Shown here: piece by piece, positions 44,406-57,198 of the stretch | How the letters are laid out: each line of letters starts with the position of its first letter | Position numbering within the stretch: the first letter of the stretch is position 1 | Origin: Chinchilla lanigera | Taxonomy: Eukaryota > Chordata > Mammalia > Rodentia > Chinchillidae | Direction: 5' to 3' | NCBI RefSeq assembly: GCF_000276665.1 | Contig: NW_004955404.1 | Span: forward strand, 34,496,160 to 34,560,159 | DNA: 64,000 nt | Made by a program: the position numbers and the translations under genes | Notes under the pieces: model-generated | Told to the model about the DNA's origin: nothing | What the model saw: only the letters and a program-made list of their open reading frames with translations | Databases searched by the model: none

Positions 44406-46140
44406 AACTCACTGGTAGCTACCCTTTCTCAACACTTTATGTGCTTTTTTTATTCTTTGTGGCTAATAGCTCATATAGGTGAGCCTAATGTATAATCTCA
44501 TCCATATTTTAAAACACAATCATATGACATTTTTCTAAAATTAAGAAAAAGAGCTTGATTAAATTCTTTCTAAATTTTGTGCCAGTATTCTCTTTGATAA
44601 ATTACAAATGTAACTTTCTCAGTATAATATTCTATGCAAGTATAAATGAAGCCCTGATATTGTAGCTCACAATTTATCACAAAGTCCTTTTTAATTCCTT
44701 AAAGAAAGCCTGAGTACCCGATATGTGTCAGACGATTTGCAAGACAGGGGCATCAGCATAGATTTGCGGTAGCAGAGGATTTTTGTAGAGTCAGACTACA
44801 GAGTTTGGATGACCTATGTATGCTTGCAGCTTTTATGGACTTACCTTGGTCTTTAAATCAGTGAACAAATTAAGCTGAAGCAGTTCACGATGAAGGAACT
44901 GTTTAGTGTTCATACAGAATCTCCAACGTAATATCTCTCGTGTGACAAGGTCTATAGGCCTGATCTCTTTCGAGGTAAGAAAAGTCATTTCAAATGAGAT
45001 AAACACAGTGATGTGACTCAGTCTTTGTTCTTTATATTTTGGTGACTTGAAGCTGTTTTTGGATTCCTGTGCCACTTTGATGTTGAAAATAGTGAGGAAA
45101 AGCATTTTTTTCTACATTGATGAAGTGGGTTGATTATCATATACTAGAAATGACCTCAACATATAATTGATCATGCCTTTTAATTATTGTCAGAAATAGT
45201 GGCATAGGATCAACTACTCAAAACTCAAATCATAACTTTTGGCAGATGTCCTCCTGCATAACTGGCTTATATCCAGCATTTCTATAGAACAGGTCAAATC
45301 ATTCAGTTATCTGTGGATACATTTTGCCAATTAATCTATGCTGAGTTCACCAGGAGTTGCATTGTTCAAAATGAGCTGCATTTTATAGATATAATTTGTG
45401 CACTATTTTATATCTAGAGGGGGTGGGGACAATTGTAACTACCGCCTTGATAATCATCTGGGTTGTATGTCTATTTGTTGAAGCACAGGTAAAAATAGTT
45501 TTGGAGAAATTCTCAACCCGTCTCATCACTCTTTTGGCCTATTTCCAAGCAAAAGCAGCAGGGCTTGTTTTCAAAAATATCTTTCAAGCCTACTTAGTCA
45601 AGTGTCAAATGTATAAATTCACTTTAAAATTGCAACATTCAATTCTCATAGTCTACTTTTTTGTGAGACAATATTAATCTTAAACTCTCTGGTGTCCAAA
45701 TCTTCTCAAAGTTTCATTTCAAGAAACAATATTCATGGAAGATATATGATCCACAGATTATTTTAGATTTTCTAAATGTTATTCTCAGGTAAGCTCAGCT
45801 GCATATTTATAACACATTGTTTTGAGATCATAATGATTACTTTTGCTGCATTTTCTCAGGAGAATGACACTGGCATCATTAGAGTACATAATAAAAAAAA
45901 TAAGAAACAACAATCATTAGCAGGACAAACCCTAGGGATATTGAGGACATTTTCACTTTTATCATACACAAAGGAGATCACATAATGCGATGTTTCTCTT
46001 ACAGGAATTGTGTTTCCCATATAGGAACTATGATTGGATTTCTCTGTTTGGGAATTGGCTTACCGCTAATGACTAGAATTTTTGGTATGTGTTCCTCTCT
46101 ATTAACCCTTCTTCCTGCGTTATTAGATTTACTTTTCATT
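44406..46140. other. unassigned AT-rich sequence
   Basis: No gene recognised. A faint antisense L2-like phrase occurs near 44710-44760 ('gagtacccgatatgtgtcag'). The 93-codon frame 45396-45677 (plus) is hydrophobic but unattributable. Confidence 0.4.
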
Positions 46141-46154
46141 TAGTATATTATTCA

Positions 46155-46232
46155 GGGCCAGGAATATAGCTCAGCAGCACAGAGCCTGCCTGGCAAGCTT
46201 GAGGTCTTGAGTTCGATTCCTGATGCCAAAAA
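46155..46232 (+). repeat. ID-type SINE, older copy
   Basis: 'gggccaggaatatagctcag', 'gcctgcctggcaagcttgag', 'gagttcgattcctgatgcc', short A-tail. Imperfect TSDs AGTATATTATTCA (46142-46154) and AGTATTTAATTCA (46233-46245). Confidence 0.88.
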
Positions 46233-46245
46233 AGTATTTAATTCA

Positions 46246-47491
46246 ATTCCTTGTCTCTATTTTTATCCTGTTCTATGTTGAGTGCTGTCATATTCTGGTA
46301 ATATTTAAGTCATATAAGTTTTAAATTATTTCATAACCGTATATGGATACAAGTGACCAAGATTTTAGAATGGAGCCATTTCCTCTGTGTTCAGACTCTA
46401 GTGTGGTCACAGGATTGGGTAGTTGACAGGGGAGTGAAACTGAAGAAAGTCGTTAGAGGGCCAAGAAAAGATGAAGCTGTGATCTTTGTTTTGTGATATA
46501 CAAATGTGGATATTTCTCAAGATAATAACAGCAGGAACAGTGGAAGGGAGCACAGTGAGTTAACTGTTTCCGTGTTTGAAGACCCTCACTGCAGCTCTAG
46601 CAGTCTATACAAGACAGTTAAGAAGTTTCTGATGCACAGAATAGTCAATGGCATGGGAAAATTTCATGTGAAAGAAAATGAAAACTGTGTTGATAAAAGA
46701 CATTTTCCAGATTTCCAGTGAGAAGCGTGAAGGGATTGGTATAGGAGCCAAGCAAAGGTGCAGAAGCGCACACCAGGGTGGGGATGGGGCTTGAAGGATT
46801 AGTGCGTACACGTGCTGGAGAGGGCCGCATGTAGAGCAAACCTCAGACATCAGGGAGAGGAGGTCTGGGTAGCAGGAACTACCCTGCGGTTCCAAATGGT
46901 GCCAGTCCAGGTGGTTTCCACACCTTTCCCTACAGCCATCACGTGAGTCTCGGCCGGCTCTGTAGGCACAAAATTTGGCATCATCTCTGCTTGCAAATGT
47001 AAGTAGTATTTCCCTTAATCCTCTCCTACCCTCCAGGAGATTTTCAAATCTAGAGTCAAAACACACAAGTTGTACGGAAAAATCTAGAAGTCAAAATCTT
47101 CAAGTTGTACTGAACAAACTATACAAAGTAAATGTATTTATGCTGATATTTTATGTGCATTCACCTTTTACCTTTTTTAGTCTGACTCACCCCAGAGTCA
47201 GCCCCAATGGGAGCACACTCTGTACCTCCTCCACGCCTGTCTCTGCAGAGTGTCATGCCCTCTTGCCCTGTTCTTGCCCTATTCCTTACCTCTAACTCCG
47301 CTCCTGAGTTTGTGTAGCTCCTGACCTTTTAGATTTAATTTTCTACTCCAGACCCTAAATTTATTCCTTAGAGCTGATGACAGATTTAGTGCTCTGGTGT
47401 GGTATTTTGTGCTCTCCTCTCAAATATGATTTTATACGGATCTTTGCCTACATTCACTTCTGTGCACACATGTGCGTGTGCACACCCACGT

Positions 47492-47525
<34 letters not shown>

Positions 47526-48265
47526 CAGGTAACTTTTCTGCAGATCAGTTCTGCTAGCAGCTACTCCCCCAGCCCCAAGGATCAATTATATTCTTCACCA
47601 CCCTAAAGACCTAATAAACACATTGTCTCTGTCTCTAATCTAATCCATTGTAGTCAACGTCACATTCCCTCAATACTCTGCTCTCCTGTAAGGGAGCTGC
47701 TAATCTGATAATGCAATCTATCCAAATGCGTCACTAGTTCTCAAATTATTGGAATTTCTCCCAAGGGTTAAATATGTATTTAAATTTGCCTTTCTCTGGA
47801 TTTTGTCTATTGAGTGACTAGGGCAAGTACTTTGGTAGTCCACAAGGACTTTGGATCTAGGAAAGCTTTCAGGATGGAGAACAACCCCCTGCACATGCAT
47901 AGTGAGTCCTTTGTCTCACCTGTTTTCATCACTTGCCAAATTAGAGTAACGGATGGGCAGGGAAGCAGATGGAGAATAGAAGGAACGAGATAAAACACAT
48001 GACTAGAAGTGAGCTGTATCATTTAAGTAGGTGCTGTATTCTTGTAAACAGATCAGGTAGATGAATCTGAAAGTTGGAGAGTCTTTAAAGAAAGATTAGG
48101 TAAATTATTAATATGTTTGGAACCTTTTTGATTAACAAATCAATTAATATTAATATCCAAAAGTTACAGTGAGAAAACTGAGACTGAAAAAGTTAAATTA
48201 ACTGCTTGAGTAACAGTCTACTAAAAACAATAGTTTAATTATTCTGCATTTGCCATTTAAAGACT
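46246..48265. other. unassigned sequence with a CA repeat
   Basis: A GC-richer patch lies at 46770-46985. A mixed GTGCACAC/(CA)n microsatellite lies at about 47460-47526. The minus-strand 153-codon frame 46605-47066 is the longest here, but I see no domain, and a plus-strand frame overlaps its end. Confidence 0.4.
47490..47526 (+). repeat. (CA)n microsatellite
   Basis: CA-dinucleotide array after an impure GTG/CAC stretch. Confidence 0.95.
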
Positions 48266-48269
48266 TTAC

Positions 48270-48430
48270 TGTGTTGACTCATTTAATTGTTGCAACATTT
48301 TATGGGGTGTTTACTTATGAAGTGCTTGTCCCCGTTCAACTATAAGTAAATCAAAGAGCAGAGAGGGTAATAACTTGCACAGAACAGACAGGTTAAAAAA
48401 TAAACAGGGCTCAAATTTAGGAAGTTTCAC
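48270..48430 (-). repeat. MIR SINE relic
   Basis: Antisense MIR: 'tgactcatttaattgttgcaac', a decayed 'cccattttacagatgagg', 'gcagagagggtaataacttgcac', and 'aacagggctcaaatttagg' (for 'gctgggattcgaaccca'). Confidence 0.65.
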
Positions 48431-49970
48431 TCAGAGGTTACATTTCTAATCCTTCTCTCCAGCTTCCTACCTAAAGGAAATGAGACTCAGGTGCTTTCTA
48501 TCTTTAACATTCTCCTACTTCCAGCATGAAGAGACCCGGCGATAGTATACCTGTTCAGATTTTCCCTTGGTAGGAGACCCACTATAAACTGGGTAGGGAA
48601 AGGTGCCTTGTTAGTACCCAGATAGAATGCAGACAAAAGTGAAAAATGGCTACTAATAAATTTAACCCCCCAAAATGTCAGTTGGTTGCCGTAACTATGT
48701 ATAATTCCTTGGTGTCATTGAAAGACAAACACCCAGCCTTTAGAGGAAGTCATTTGGCTTGGGGAGCATTTGTGTTTGACATTCAGAAAACTTGCGGCAC
48801 AGAGAGAAACATAAAGACCTTCTCACTGTACTTCTACATATAAATATTTCATTTTGTTTCTTTCTCACAAAAATTATCTTTGCTGCTTTGATAGATTTTC
48901 TGCTACTTAAGGCAACCTGCCCTAACCTCTGCTGAAAGAAAATGAGAAATAACCCCTCTGTGCAAGATAAGACAAATCTAGTTGTTGTGTTTGCAAACAC
49001 CAAATATCAGAGGGCTAAAGAAGTGCAATAGAAAGCTATCAATTAATTTTGTTGTAACTGTATGCACCTGTGAACAACTGCTTAATTAAAGAGGCAAACA
49101 GAAATCTCTCACAATGATACCTCGTATTACTTGCACTTAGGTGACTATCAATTAGTTGGAGTGGATAAACACAATTGGAAGTATGCCATGTGGATGCCTG
49201 GTAAAGAAAGAAAGAAAAAGATATAAGCAGGAGACATGTGAAGGGAGATAGGAGGGTGCACAGACAAATATGGACCATTCTCTATGGGATAAATATCTAT
49301 TTCAATAATGGAAATGAAAGTAGATGCTTTATACTGAAAAGACCTAACTCCCTCAAACACTGGAACAAAGAAGATGAAGCTTTCATCCACAAATATACAT
49401 CAAAAGGAAAAGGAGCTGCAGCATCTGGCTGCTTGCAAACAGGAGCTTAGTGCTGGTGTTTTATTTCTATAAAAAAGGGAAGCAAGGCGAATCCCTTGGC
49501 TACTTGTCTCCCAAGGTAATAATATTCTAACTCAAGGTCTCTCCCCACAGTTTCACTCTGTCCACAGTTCTTTTGTCTTTCAAAAAATAAGATCCAGCTT
49601 TGGCAATGTGTGGAAGGAGAGGAGCTTAACGCTTGTGAGCAGAGACTGTCAAGGTTCCCTCCGGAAAAAGAAATAGATTGTACAAGTTGGAAATTTCCAG
49701 TTGTCTCAGCTCTGCTTGCCAGTGATTCATTTTGCTAATTGAAGTAAAAAGACTATAGAGTTATGAGATTGAAAATTGAACAGGCAACGTTTGAGTTATG
49801 ATGAAATTATAGCCCACCACTAAAAGCCTCCTCAACCTTTGTCATCAAAGAGGGTAGTGAAATTGTAGCTGCTTTAATCCAGGTGCTCTTGAGGAAAGTT
49901 TAAATGATTTCTTGCGAAAGCAGACAACACATTTGCTTTGCTGCTAGAGAACAATCACTGCAACGCTCTG
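48431..49970. other. unassigned sequence
   Basis: No gene or named repeat. Several 60-90-codon frames overlap on both strands without motifs. Confidence 0.4.
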
Positions 49971-49974
49971 AACC

Positions 49975-50092
49975 CATGGAGGGCTGGAAGTTCCAGGAGG
50001 GCAGGGATTATGTCTTACTCCTCGTTTCCCTAGTGCTTAATATAGAGCTTGGCACTCAGTTAAGACTCAGTTCAAATAAACTTAACTGAAAA
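49975..50092 (+). repeat. L2 LINE 3' end
   Basis: 'ggaagttccaggagggcagg', then 'attatgtcttactcctcgtt' and 'ccctagtgcttaatatagagcttggcactcag', ending 'caaataaacttaactg'. The sense L2 3' terminus with its poly-A-signal-like end. Confidence 0.8.
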
Positions 50093-50434
50093 TTATGCTT
50101 TTTAAAATCTCCTGCACCATCTGACTCTTCTGGTTCTTGAACCTTTGAGGCAGGGACTAAATTTTATTTTATGACTTGAAACAAACAAACAAAAATGAAC
50201 TGGAAGAAAGCCAGTCACTTAACATAGTGGTTTGCTGCTAAGCCCTTGCTTGTTCTGAGACATAAATCTGGAAGAGAAAATTTTTGAGGGATCAAATGTC
50301 TACAGATGTGGTCCTTATGAATACCAAAAATATTCCCTGACTATGTACTTTTCCTAACTCTACAAGAAGGTTAACATTTCTAAGGCAAATATGAAGTAAT
50401 CTCTCAAAATAATATCGAAAATTATTTGCAATTA

Positions 50435-50658
50435 TGTATCTGCAGTAATATGATCCAAATCTGGCCTATCACATGTCTTTGTAAATAAAGCGTTGTTGGA
50501 ACACAGCATGTTAATTCATTTACGTGTTGTCTATGGCTGATTTCACACTACAATGGGGGAATTGATTAGTTGTGACAGAGACGCTATAACCTGCATGCAA
50601 AGCCTAGAATATTTACTATCAGGCCCTTTACAGAAAAAGACCACTGATCCCTGATTTA
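50435..50658 (-). mobile_element. hAT-type DNA transposon relic (non-autonomous)
   Basis: Matches a common mammalian MER-type hAT element in order: 'gtctttgtaaataaagcgttg', 'ttggaacacagcatg', 'tttacgtgttgtctatggctg', 'gcaaagcctagaatatttac', then 'ggccctttacagaaaaagac' and the terminus 'ccactgatccctg'. The CAGGG-type end is at the right, so it lies on the minus strand. No transposase is encoded. Confidence 0.8.
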
Positions 50659-51004
50659 GTTGATGTGATTATAATTTTTTTAATCTTACAAAATGTCAGG
50701 CAGCGTGGCATATCTCATTAGTGCATTAACGTGGCTTATTTCACTAAATTGATTCAATAACTATATGCAGTTCACTTGATTTTTTAGCGCTGTTTTCATG
50801 GTTGAAGTTTAGAAACACTGAGTAACTTGCCTGGTGTTTGGAGGCCAGTTCCTTCAGCAACACTTCTTGAAGGCAAGCTGCTGGGCTGATAGGTGAAACC
50901 TCAGTTTATGTCCCTCTGCCTCGCAATACAGATCTGTAATCACCTATGAAGATGACTATCATACAACAGTTACTGTTGATTATGTCTTGCTACCAGCCAC
51001 TAGA

Positions 51005-51098
51005 CAGATCTGTGTTATGTTCATTTCAATCCCCTGCATGTGCCTTCAGTTACCCAAACACTGGGGTGCTTGCTAAATTCTTGCTGAATGAATAAGCA
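51005..51098 (+). repeat. L2 LINE 3'-end relic
   Basis: 'tgttatgttcatttcaatcc', 'gtgcttgctaaattcttgctgaatgaata' fits the sense L2 terminus 'ggtgctcaataaatatttgttgaatgaatga'. Confidence 0.6.
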
Positions 51099-51109
51099 AG
51101 GGCCCAGGT

Positions 51110-51585
51110 CTGAGTACCATAGTGTATTCATCATCTTGGACTGCTGGAACTAAATACTGAGGATTGGGTTGATTAAGGAGCAGATATAGAGGCTAAGAAG
51201 TTCTAGGGGCTAAGAACTCCAAGATCAAGATCAGGCTTCCAGTAGGCTTCTTTTCCTGGCACAAGTTCTTGCTTTCTGGTTCACTGAAATCTAACCTTTT
51301 TGTGTGTTCTCAAAAGGGGTGGGCTTGTTTCATCATTGCTCTAAAAAAGTTTACTGTAAATTGTTGTTGACTTTCTTCTTTTTCCTGCTCCTGTTCTTCC
51401 TCCTCCTCTTCCTCTTCTTCTTCTTACCTGTTCCATCCAACAAGGGGTTCCATTTGTCCATCCTTGTGACCTCATTAGCTCTTACTCCAGTAGCTTAGTA
51501 TGAGTCCTGTCATCAATACAGTCCCAGCAGGGATTACAATCTCAAGGTGTGACTTGGGGGAGGGGCATAATTCAGTCTCTCACAG
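51110..51585 (-). mobile_element. MaLR-type LTR
   Basis: Antisense LTR order: 'tcatcttggactgctggaac', 'aactccaagatcaagatcag', 'agtccatccttgtgacctc'-like middle, then 'gggattacaatctcaaggtg', 'tgacttgggggaggggcata' and 'attcagtctctcacag', the usual antisense end of MaLR LTRs. A pyrimidine-rich tract (51370-51428) is embedded. Confidence 0.7.
51372..51428 (-). repeat. pyrimidine-rich (CTT/CCT) tract
   Basis: TTCTTCTTTTTCC-CTCCTCCTC-type low-complexity run within the LTR relic. Confidence 0.85.
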
Positions 51586-53439
51586 CTAGGATTACAGACA
51601 TTGACAGGTGAGGCTGGCTGAACTACCACTTTCAATCTCCTCTGTCTTCCTATCTCTATTTGGGGGAAATAAAAGTTAAGAGCTTCATTCACCACTAGAG
51701 GATCTGTGATTTCCACCTCTTCCTCCATTACTTCTTCCTTCCTGGAACACAGACACGACATTTAGAAGTGCCGCAGCCATGTTTGTATGCCAGGGTCAAA
51801 AGCCATGCAGTAACTGTGGGAGTGTTGGAAATATCCTGGACTTTCTGTGGTATTCATGATCTTTATGCCACTCTAAAAGTATTTCCAGACCTCCTGGTAC
51901 ATGATCTAATACTCGAAGCCAAGTGCAGTTCCAAATGATTTAATGTGGCTTTGCCCTGTTTGCTAAAAGAGCTGGAGCCAGGTCTAACATTATCTAGCTC
52001 TAAGATATAGAGCTGGTTTTATGGTTCATACAGTGAATAAATTAGCAATAAGCCAGAATATTCCCACATAGTACACTAATAATTTTCTTAAAGAAGTTTG
52101 CTTTTGGAAGAATTTATATGAGATAAGTATTATTGTTGTTTTAAAATATTCTTTAAATATTCATAGCATCTTTTTGATCTGGTATTTTCTCTGAGAGCTG
52201 TTCAAATGTGTGCTGATTTATTTCTTTACAAAGAGGCATTTTGCTTGAGCTAGTATGAACTGACAGAGAATGTCACAATGACTCTCTTGTCCTACTTGCT
52301 CTCTCGTATGTGTCCCTGTTACTTGGATTGACCCTAAATATACTGTTAAGCACATATTTTAAACATGACACGATAATCAATAAATCTCATAAATATTGAT
52401 GCTGAGAAAGGAAATGCATCTTCTGCTTGAGATCAGCATATGGAGTGCGGCACCCGCCCAGTCATTCTTCATGAGTCCTATAGAAAGTCATTGTCACATT
52501 ATTTTTGCTTTCTTACTATGTCATTATAGATTGTGTCAAGGATGCCTGTCAGGCACTTGTACCAACAATGTTTTGAAGCCATGACATCATTTTGACACTA
52601 ATTTCCATTTTTCCATTGAAGCCCCTAGCAGCTCCTGTTTTATGGCAAGCATTTTACTGTCTAAGAACTCAGACATCAACTGTGAATATTCCTATAGAAA
52701 AATATAGAAAAATACACCGATAGGCTGCTAATTGATGTGTGAAGGGTGAGAGTTACTTTTGCGTATCCTGGTGATATGATACAGAGTGATTGAATGGGTC
52801 CCCCCTCCTTTAATTCTCTGCCTAATGACACCCCCATTTTTCAATTCCTTAATAGCCACAAGCCCTATGGAAGGAAATCCTTGGCCTTACCAAGTACTTT
52901 CATTTGCAGGAACAACTACGGTGTGAGTGAGATAAAACAGCGGGAGGCAGTGATTTTTCAGAGTTCTTTACACTGTCACACTCCCCATCTAAGTCTGTCA
53001 CACTTACAGTAAGTGGTTTCACTAAAATCCTTCAGTTTATTGATGCCTCCTTCACCCTTCATGGCATGTTAGAATCCGGCTCTTTTGGAATGGACTGTAC
53101 ATAATATAAAGTATTCTCCACCTTGCAGGGAACTTGCGGGGGTGTGAGTGTGTGTGCCCTTGGAGACTGGAGAACTTACAGGCTTGACATGATCTTTGAG
53201 GGAGCATTTTACTAACTGAACTTACTCTACCCATGTAGTTGACAAAATGTAACAGTCCATAGTTTGATAAAAATAAACAACAGAGGGGTTTAGCAGAAAT
53301 GGAAATATGAGCTCTTATTCTGAAAGTGTTGCAATCTCAAAGATTAAAGCTGCATTAGGACATTTAAATTTTTGACAATGTTTGAAAATTTATGAGCTTT
53401 CGACACTTAAGAAAAACATAGTCATAATGTTCATAGATT
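51586..53439. other. unassigned sequence
   Basis: About 1.85 kb with no recognised gene or repeat. Confidence 0.4.
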
Positions 53440-53665
53440 CTGAAGCTAGATTCCCTTAGTTCAAAAACAGGCTCAGTTACTTAGGTTAAACCGTGTGACC
53501 TTGGGTAAGTTACTATCACTCCTTCAATGTCACCTTCAGAAAAATGGGGATAATAACAGTATCTTACCTCATAAGGTTGCAAAAATTGTGTTACTATGTT
53601 TTCAGTGTTTAAAACAACGTACAGCTCAGAGTAAGGGCTTATTAAATAAATTCTAGTTATAATCC
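53440..53665 (+). repeat. MIR SINE, nearly full length
   Basis: Sense MIR with conserved order: 'aaacaggctcagttacttag', 'accgtgtgaccttgggtaag', 'aaaaatggggataataacag', 'tatcttacctcataaggttg', and 'gctcagagtaagggcttatt' followed by 'aaataaattctagttat'. The best-preserved MIR of the window. Confidence 0.92.
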
Positions 53666-54169
53666 ACTGCTGATCTTATTTTTCATGACACTTAGGAGCT
53701 CTTGCTGTTAGAGATAAATCATTTTGTATCTCACAATTGCATCTGGTCAACCCTCATTCCTCTGAGCCAATAGCTCTGCAATATGTCTGTTTGGCTGGGT
53801 TGAAATAGTCTTCAGAATTACTGTCCTGGAATGTGTCCAGGTAGGATCACCAGTGAGGGATACGCTTGCAGAAGAGCTAGGAGGTGGATGGGAGGTAGCA
53901 CACACTCCTCTTCCCGTTATTCCTTTATACATTCACCTGTGTTTCTGTGATTTTCTAGGATGCAATTAAAAGGATTTTCTAGGTGCAATTAAAAGCCCTA
54001 ATACTATGACCTTAATCAAAAGAGTGGACATGACCACATCTTCCCTTTTCATTCTATCTTTCTCTCATGAGAGTTTTTGGCAGCATATTTCATCATTGTT
54101 TTCTAATTTCCACTTTCCTACATTAATTCTCGCTACCAATCCTCAGTGTTGAAATAAAGTGAAGCCCTT
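53666..54169. other. unassigned sequence
   Basis: A small local tandem 'ggattttctaggngcaattaaaa' (about 53950-53995) is the only structure seen. Confidence 0.45.
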
Positions 54170-54425
54170 TGTTATGGCTTATAGGTAGATGTCCTCCCAA
54201 AGTCTCTGCCCTTATAAGGAAGCTTTAGGGAGGTAGGTGGATTATGGGTGTCTGTTACTGGATTGTGGGCATGCAATAACTGAATTAGTCCACTGATTGA
54301 TTGGCTTACTGTAGGTGTCCACCTTGGACTGAAATCTCCACAAACTGTGAGCTAGAAAGAAACCTTTCTTCATTTAATTTGTGGATGAGGGGTATTTCGT
54401 CTCAGCAATGAGAAAGTAATGAAGA
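54170..54425 (+). mobile_element. MaLR LTR, shortened
   Basis: Starts 'tgttatggcttataggtaga', then 'gtcctcccaaagtctctgcc', 'ggactgaaatctccacaaac', 'tgtgagctagaaagaaacc', and ends 'tctcagcaatgagaaagtaa'. The order is that of a MaLR LTR with part of the middle missing. Confidence 0.75.
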
Positions 54426-54699
54426 AACCCTTTTTGAAAGGAAGTGTTTGTGTGGGCCTGGTCTTCACTCCAGCTCACTCTTCCTGGTATTCCTGCCTTC
54501 TGGGGAATTCCTGCTTTGCTCAGCTGTCAGTGGATTACAAACTTCCGCTTGTAGTTTTCCATCCACTCACAGTCCTCCCTGGCAGACCATTTACCTCCAG
54601 ATTTTAGACATTGCTTAGTCAGTCTCCATACTTTTGTAAGTGCAATAAATCTTCATAATAAATCTGTTCAGTTAATTTATGTTTTTTCTCAGTACATGT
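54426..54699. other. possible LTR relic, not classified
   Basis: Contains 'gcaataaatcttcataataaatc' with AATAAA signals near 54644 and 54657 after a C-rich stretch, as in an LTR 3' part. It may continue at 55045-55142 on the other side of the antisense L1. Not resolved. Confidence 0.35.
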
Positions 54700-55045
54700 T
54701 GCAGTATATAATGTTTACAATTATGATGGGGAGTTGGTGCATATACATAATACATTTTAAGTTTTTTTCTCTTATTTATTTATTTAGGTTTTGTTGTGTT
54801 TTTTAACCTCCCTATCCTCCCCTCCTTTCCTGCTCTTTTCAATCTGTATTTCCCTTCCTATTTGCAAAAGGTCTATTTTAATCATTCCCCCTCCACTTTT
54901 TTGTTTCTCATACCATTTCTCTCCTCTCTGTTCTCCTTCACTCTAATTCTTGTTTCCCCATCTGTTTGAAAGAGATCTCCCTACTTTCTCTTTATCTATC
55001 TCCTACTTTTCTCTTTCTCTTTACATATATTATGTGTATTATAAC
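54700..55045 (-). mobile_element. 5'-truncated L1 3'UTR
   Basis: T-rich left end ('agtttttttctcttatttat'), then pyrimidine-rich sequence whose reverse complement ('agatctctttcaaacagatgg', 'taggagatagataaagag') matches the 3'UTR at 14940-15010. Minus-strand L1 tail. Confidence 0.7.
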
Positions 55046-57165
55046 ATTTGTTTCTCAGGTAAGAAAAGCCATGAAGCCCCGAGATATTTAAGATTGTGTG
55101 TCTCACTAATTCTGCTTGTCTGTTTGAACCCTGACTGATGCACAGACCTAGCAGAATTTTGGCAAAGAGTGCTACCTAGTCAACCCACTTTAAAATTCAA
55201 ATCCAGTTTTTGAAATATCTAAATAATTAATATTTTGGGTAACAATTATAAACTTTTATCAAAGGAATTGAACAAAAGAGATAACTGAGTTATCACATGA
55301 TGTGTGACTAGTAGATTCTGGTATCAATGGCTAATTATTGGAACAGTACAGATTGGTAGTGAGAAATCCAGAAGAGGTGACATATGTGGAAAGATAAAAA
55401 TTTGGAAACAAATAAATGGCATGTTGGGTCAAAGTTATACTGAGAGTAAAGCAGAGTGAAGAGATATAAGTTTCAAGAAGATACCTTTGGGTAGAAGAGA
55501 ATTTGATGCAAAAGCAAAGGAGGCAGAAAGTTACAAATTGTAGTAATAAAACAAAAATAATAAAACTAAAGGGAGATGAGACACAAATGAGCAGGGGTAT
55601 ATATAAAATGGGAAAACCTAGTAAAGTAATGCAGTGTAACTATATTTCTATTTAAATGTTGAATAGAAAATAAAAGTAAAGTACATCTTGCCAGGGTTTT
55701 TTTCCTTTCCATAATTTTATTTTCTTCTTCTTTATAAAATTTAGTCAGCTACTACCAGAATTAATTACCCTGGAAACAGGTACTTTGAGAAACTGGTTAT
55801 AACTTGGCATGCAGATTATAGAATCCAGCAAATTACAAGCTGAGTTTCATTCTGTGAATGTAGACACTGAAAGAATTTCAAGATTAGTGAAATAAGTAGA
55901 AAAAAGTGTATACATCTCTTTTCCCTTCCTGGGTATTCTGTGTGAAGTCTGCTCAGTAGCAGAAGGGGGAGGATAACCCAAACAAATCATAAAACTGTTC
56001 ATTCATGAACATAAAGAAAAAGAAAAGATACAGGAGCATTTTGATGAAAAACACTAAGCTTGTGGAAAATACCAACGACAAAAATCTTATTAGACAGAGA
56101 AAGAAGGTTAGATTTTTATGCCTTCTTTTTACTATAATTTGCTATTACCAAGATAATACTAAAGTATTAAGAAAGTTTAGAAAAAATAATTCCCCATGAT
56201 TGCAGAATAATGCTGTATTTCATTACAATTTGATGCTGTTTTTAAAAATATATTATTTTAAACTTAGAGACAAGAAAAATATACATACATTTTCCTTTAT
56301 TTTATGTGCTTTAGTAATTATAAGAAATAAGGATGACGAGAGACTTCCTTTTGTCCTAAGCCTATAACTCTGCTTGGCTACACTTTAGCTCCCATGAAAG
56401 TGCAGGTGTCATGAAAAAATAATTTAGCCCTAAGAATACGAGGATTTTATCAAATGTGGAAGAGATACTGTCAAGTCGTTGTTATGCACAGTTGCCAGTC
56501 ATTAGGAAAACTTTCTTAACATCAAAATATCTGTTTTATATAACAAAACAATTTCAACTTTAACTCATTTCTTGTTGCACGTTCATACTTTGATGTGTGT
56601 GTACTTTCTTAAAATGATTTTCTTCCCTTTGGGAGAAGTGGCATAGTTATGTTAAAATAGAATGGAATGCGGCATGAGGAGTGAGAGCAAATAAGGGAAG
56701 ACTGAATGTTGAGTTCATTTTTAGGGTAATAAAATACTCTTTTTCCCTTTGAAGTGATACACAAGTTAATTGTCAATAAGAGAATCATTGCTTATTACCA
56801 AAAACTCAAGAATAATCTTCATCAAATAGTTGCCATGTTAGTCAACAAATTAAACGTGTACACTGTGGTTCATCTTATCCCAGGGTCTATGTGGAAGATT
56901 GAAAGTAACAGCATTAAAAATTAGGCTTTATGTTCTGTTTTATAATTTTATAGAAGTTTTGACATTTATTATCTGCTTTAATCCTCAAAGCAACATTTGA
57001 ACCATGTCTACCTAAGCTTCAAGCCTTTGATGTAAAATTATAAGATGCACAGTAAATAAACTAAACCTTCTACCAAGCCATAAGCAAATATAATGATAAG
57101 TTAGTATGTAGACAGAGCAAACTAGATCCAGGGGTAATTATAATGTTTTGATTCTGTGTTATTAC
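55046..57165. other. unassigned AT-rich sequence
   Basis: About 2.1 kb with nothing named except a faint antisense MIR-like phrase near 56955-57050. Confidence 0.4.
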
Positions 57166-57167
57166 AA

Positions 57168-57198
57168 ATACACACACACACACACACACACACATACA
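57168..57198 (+). repeat. (CA)n microsatellite
   Basis: About 14 AC/CA units. Confidence 0.97.

Noticed and set aside
45396..45677. Hydrophobic 93-codon frame as a small membrane protein
   Set aside because: AT-rich DNA readily encodes Ile/Leu/Phe runs. No start context or conservation evidence.
46605..47066. 153-codon minus-strand open frame
   Set aside because: GC-richer patch gives fewer stops. No domain or conserved pattern seen, and frames on both strands overlap.
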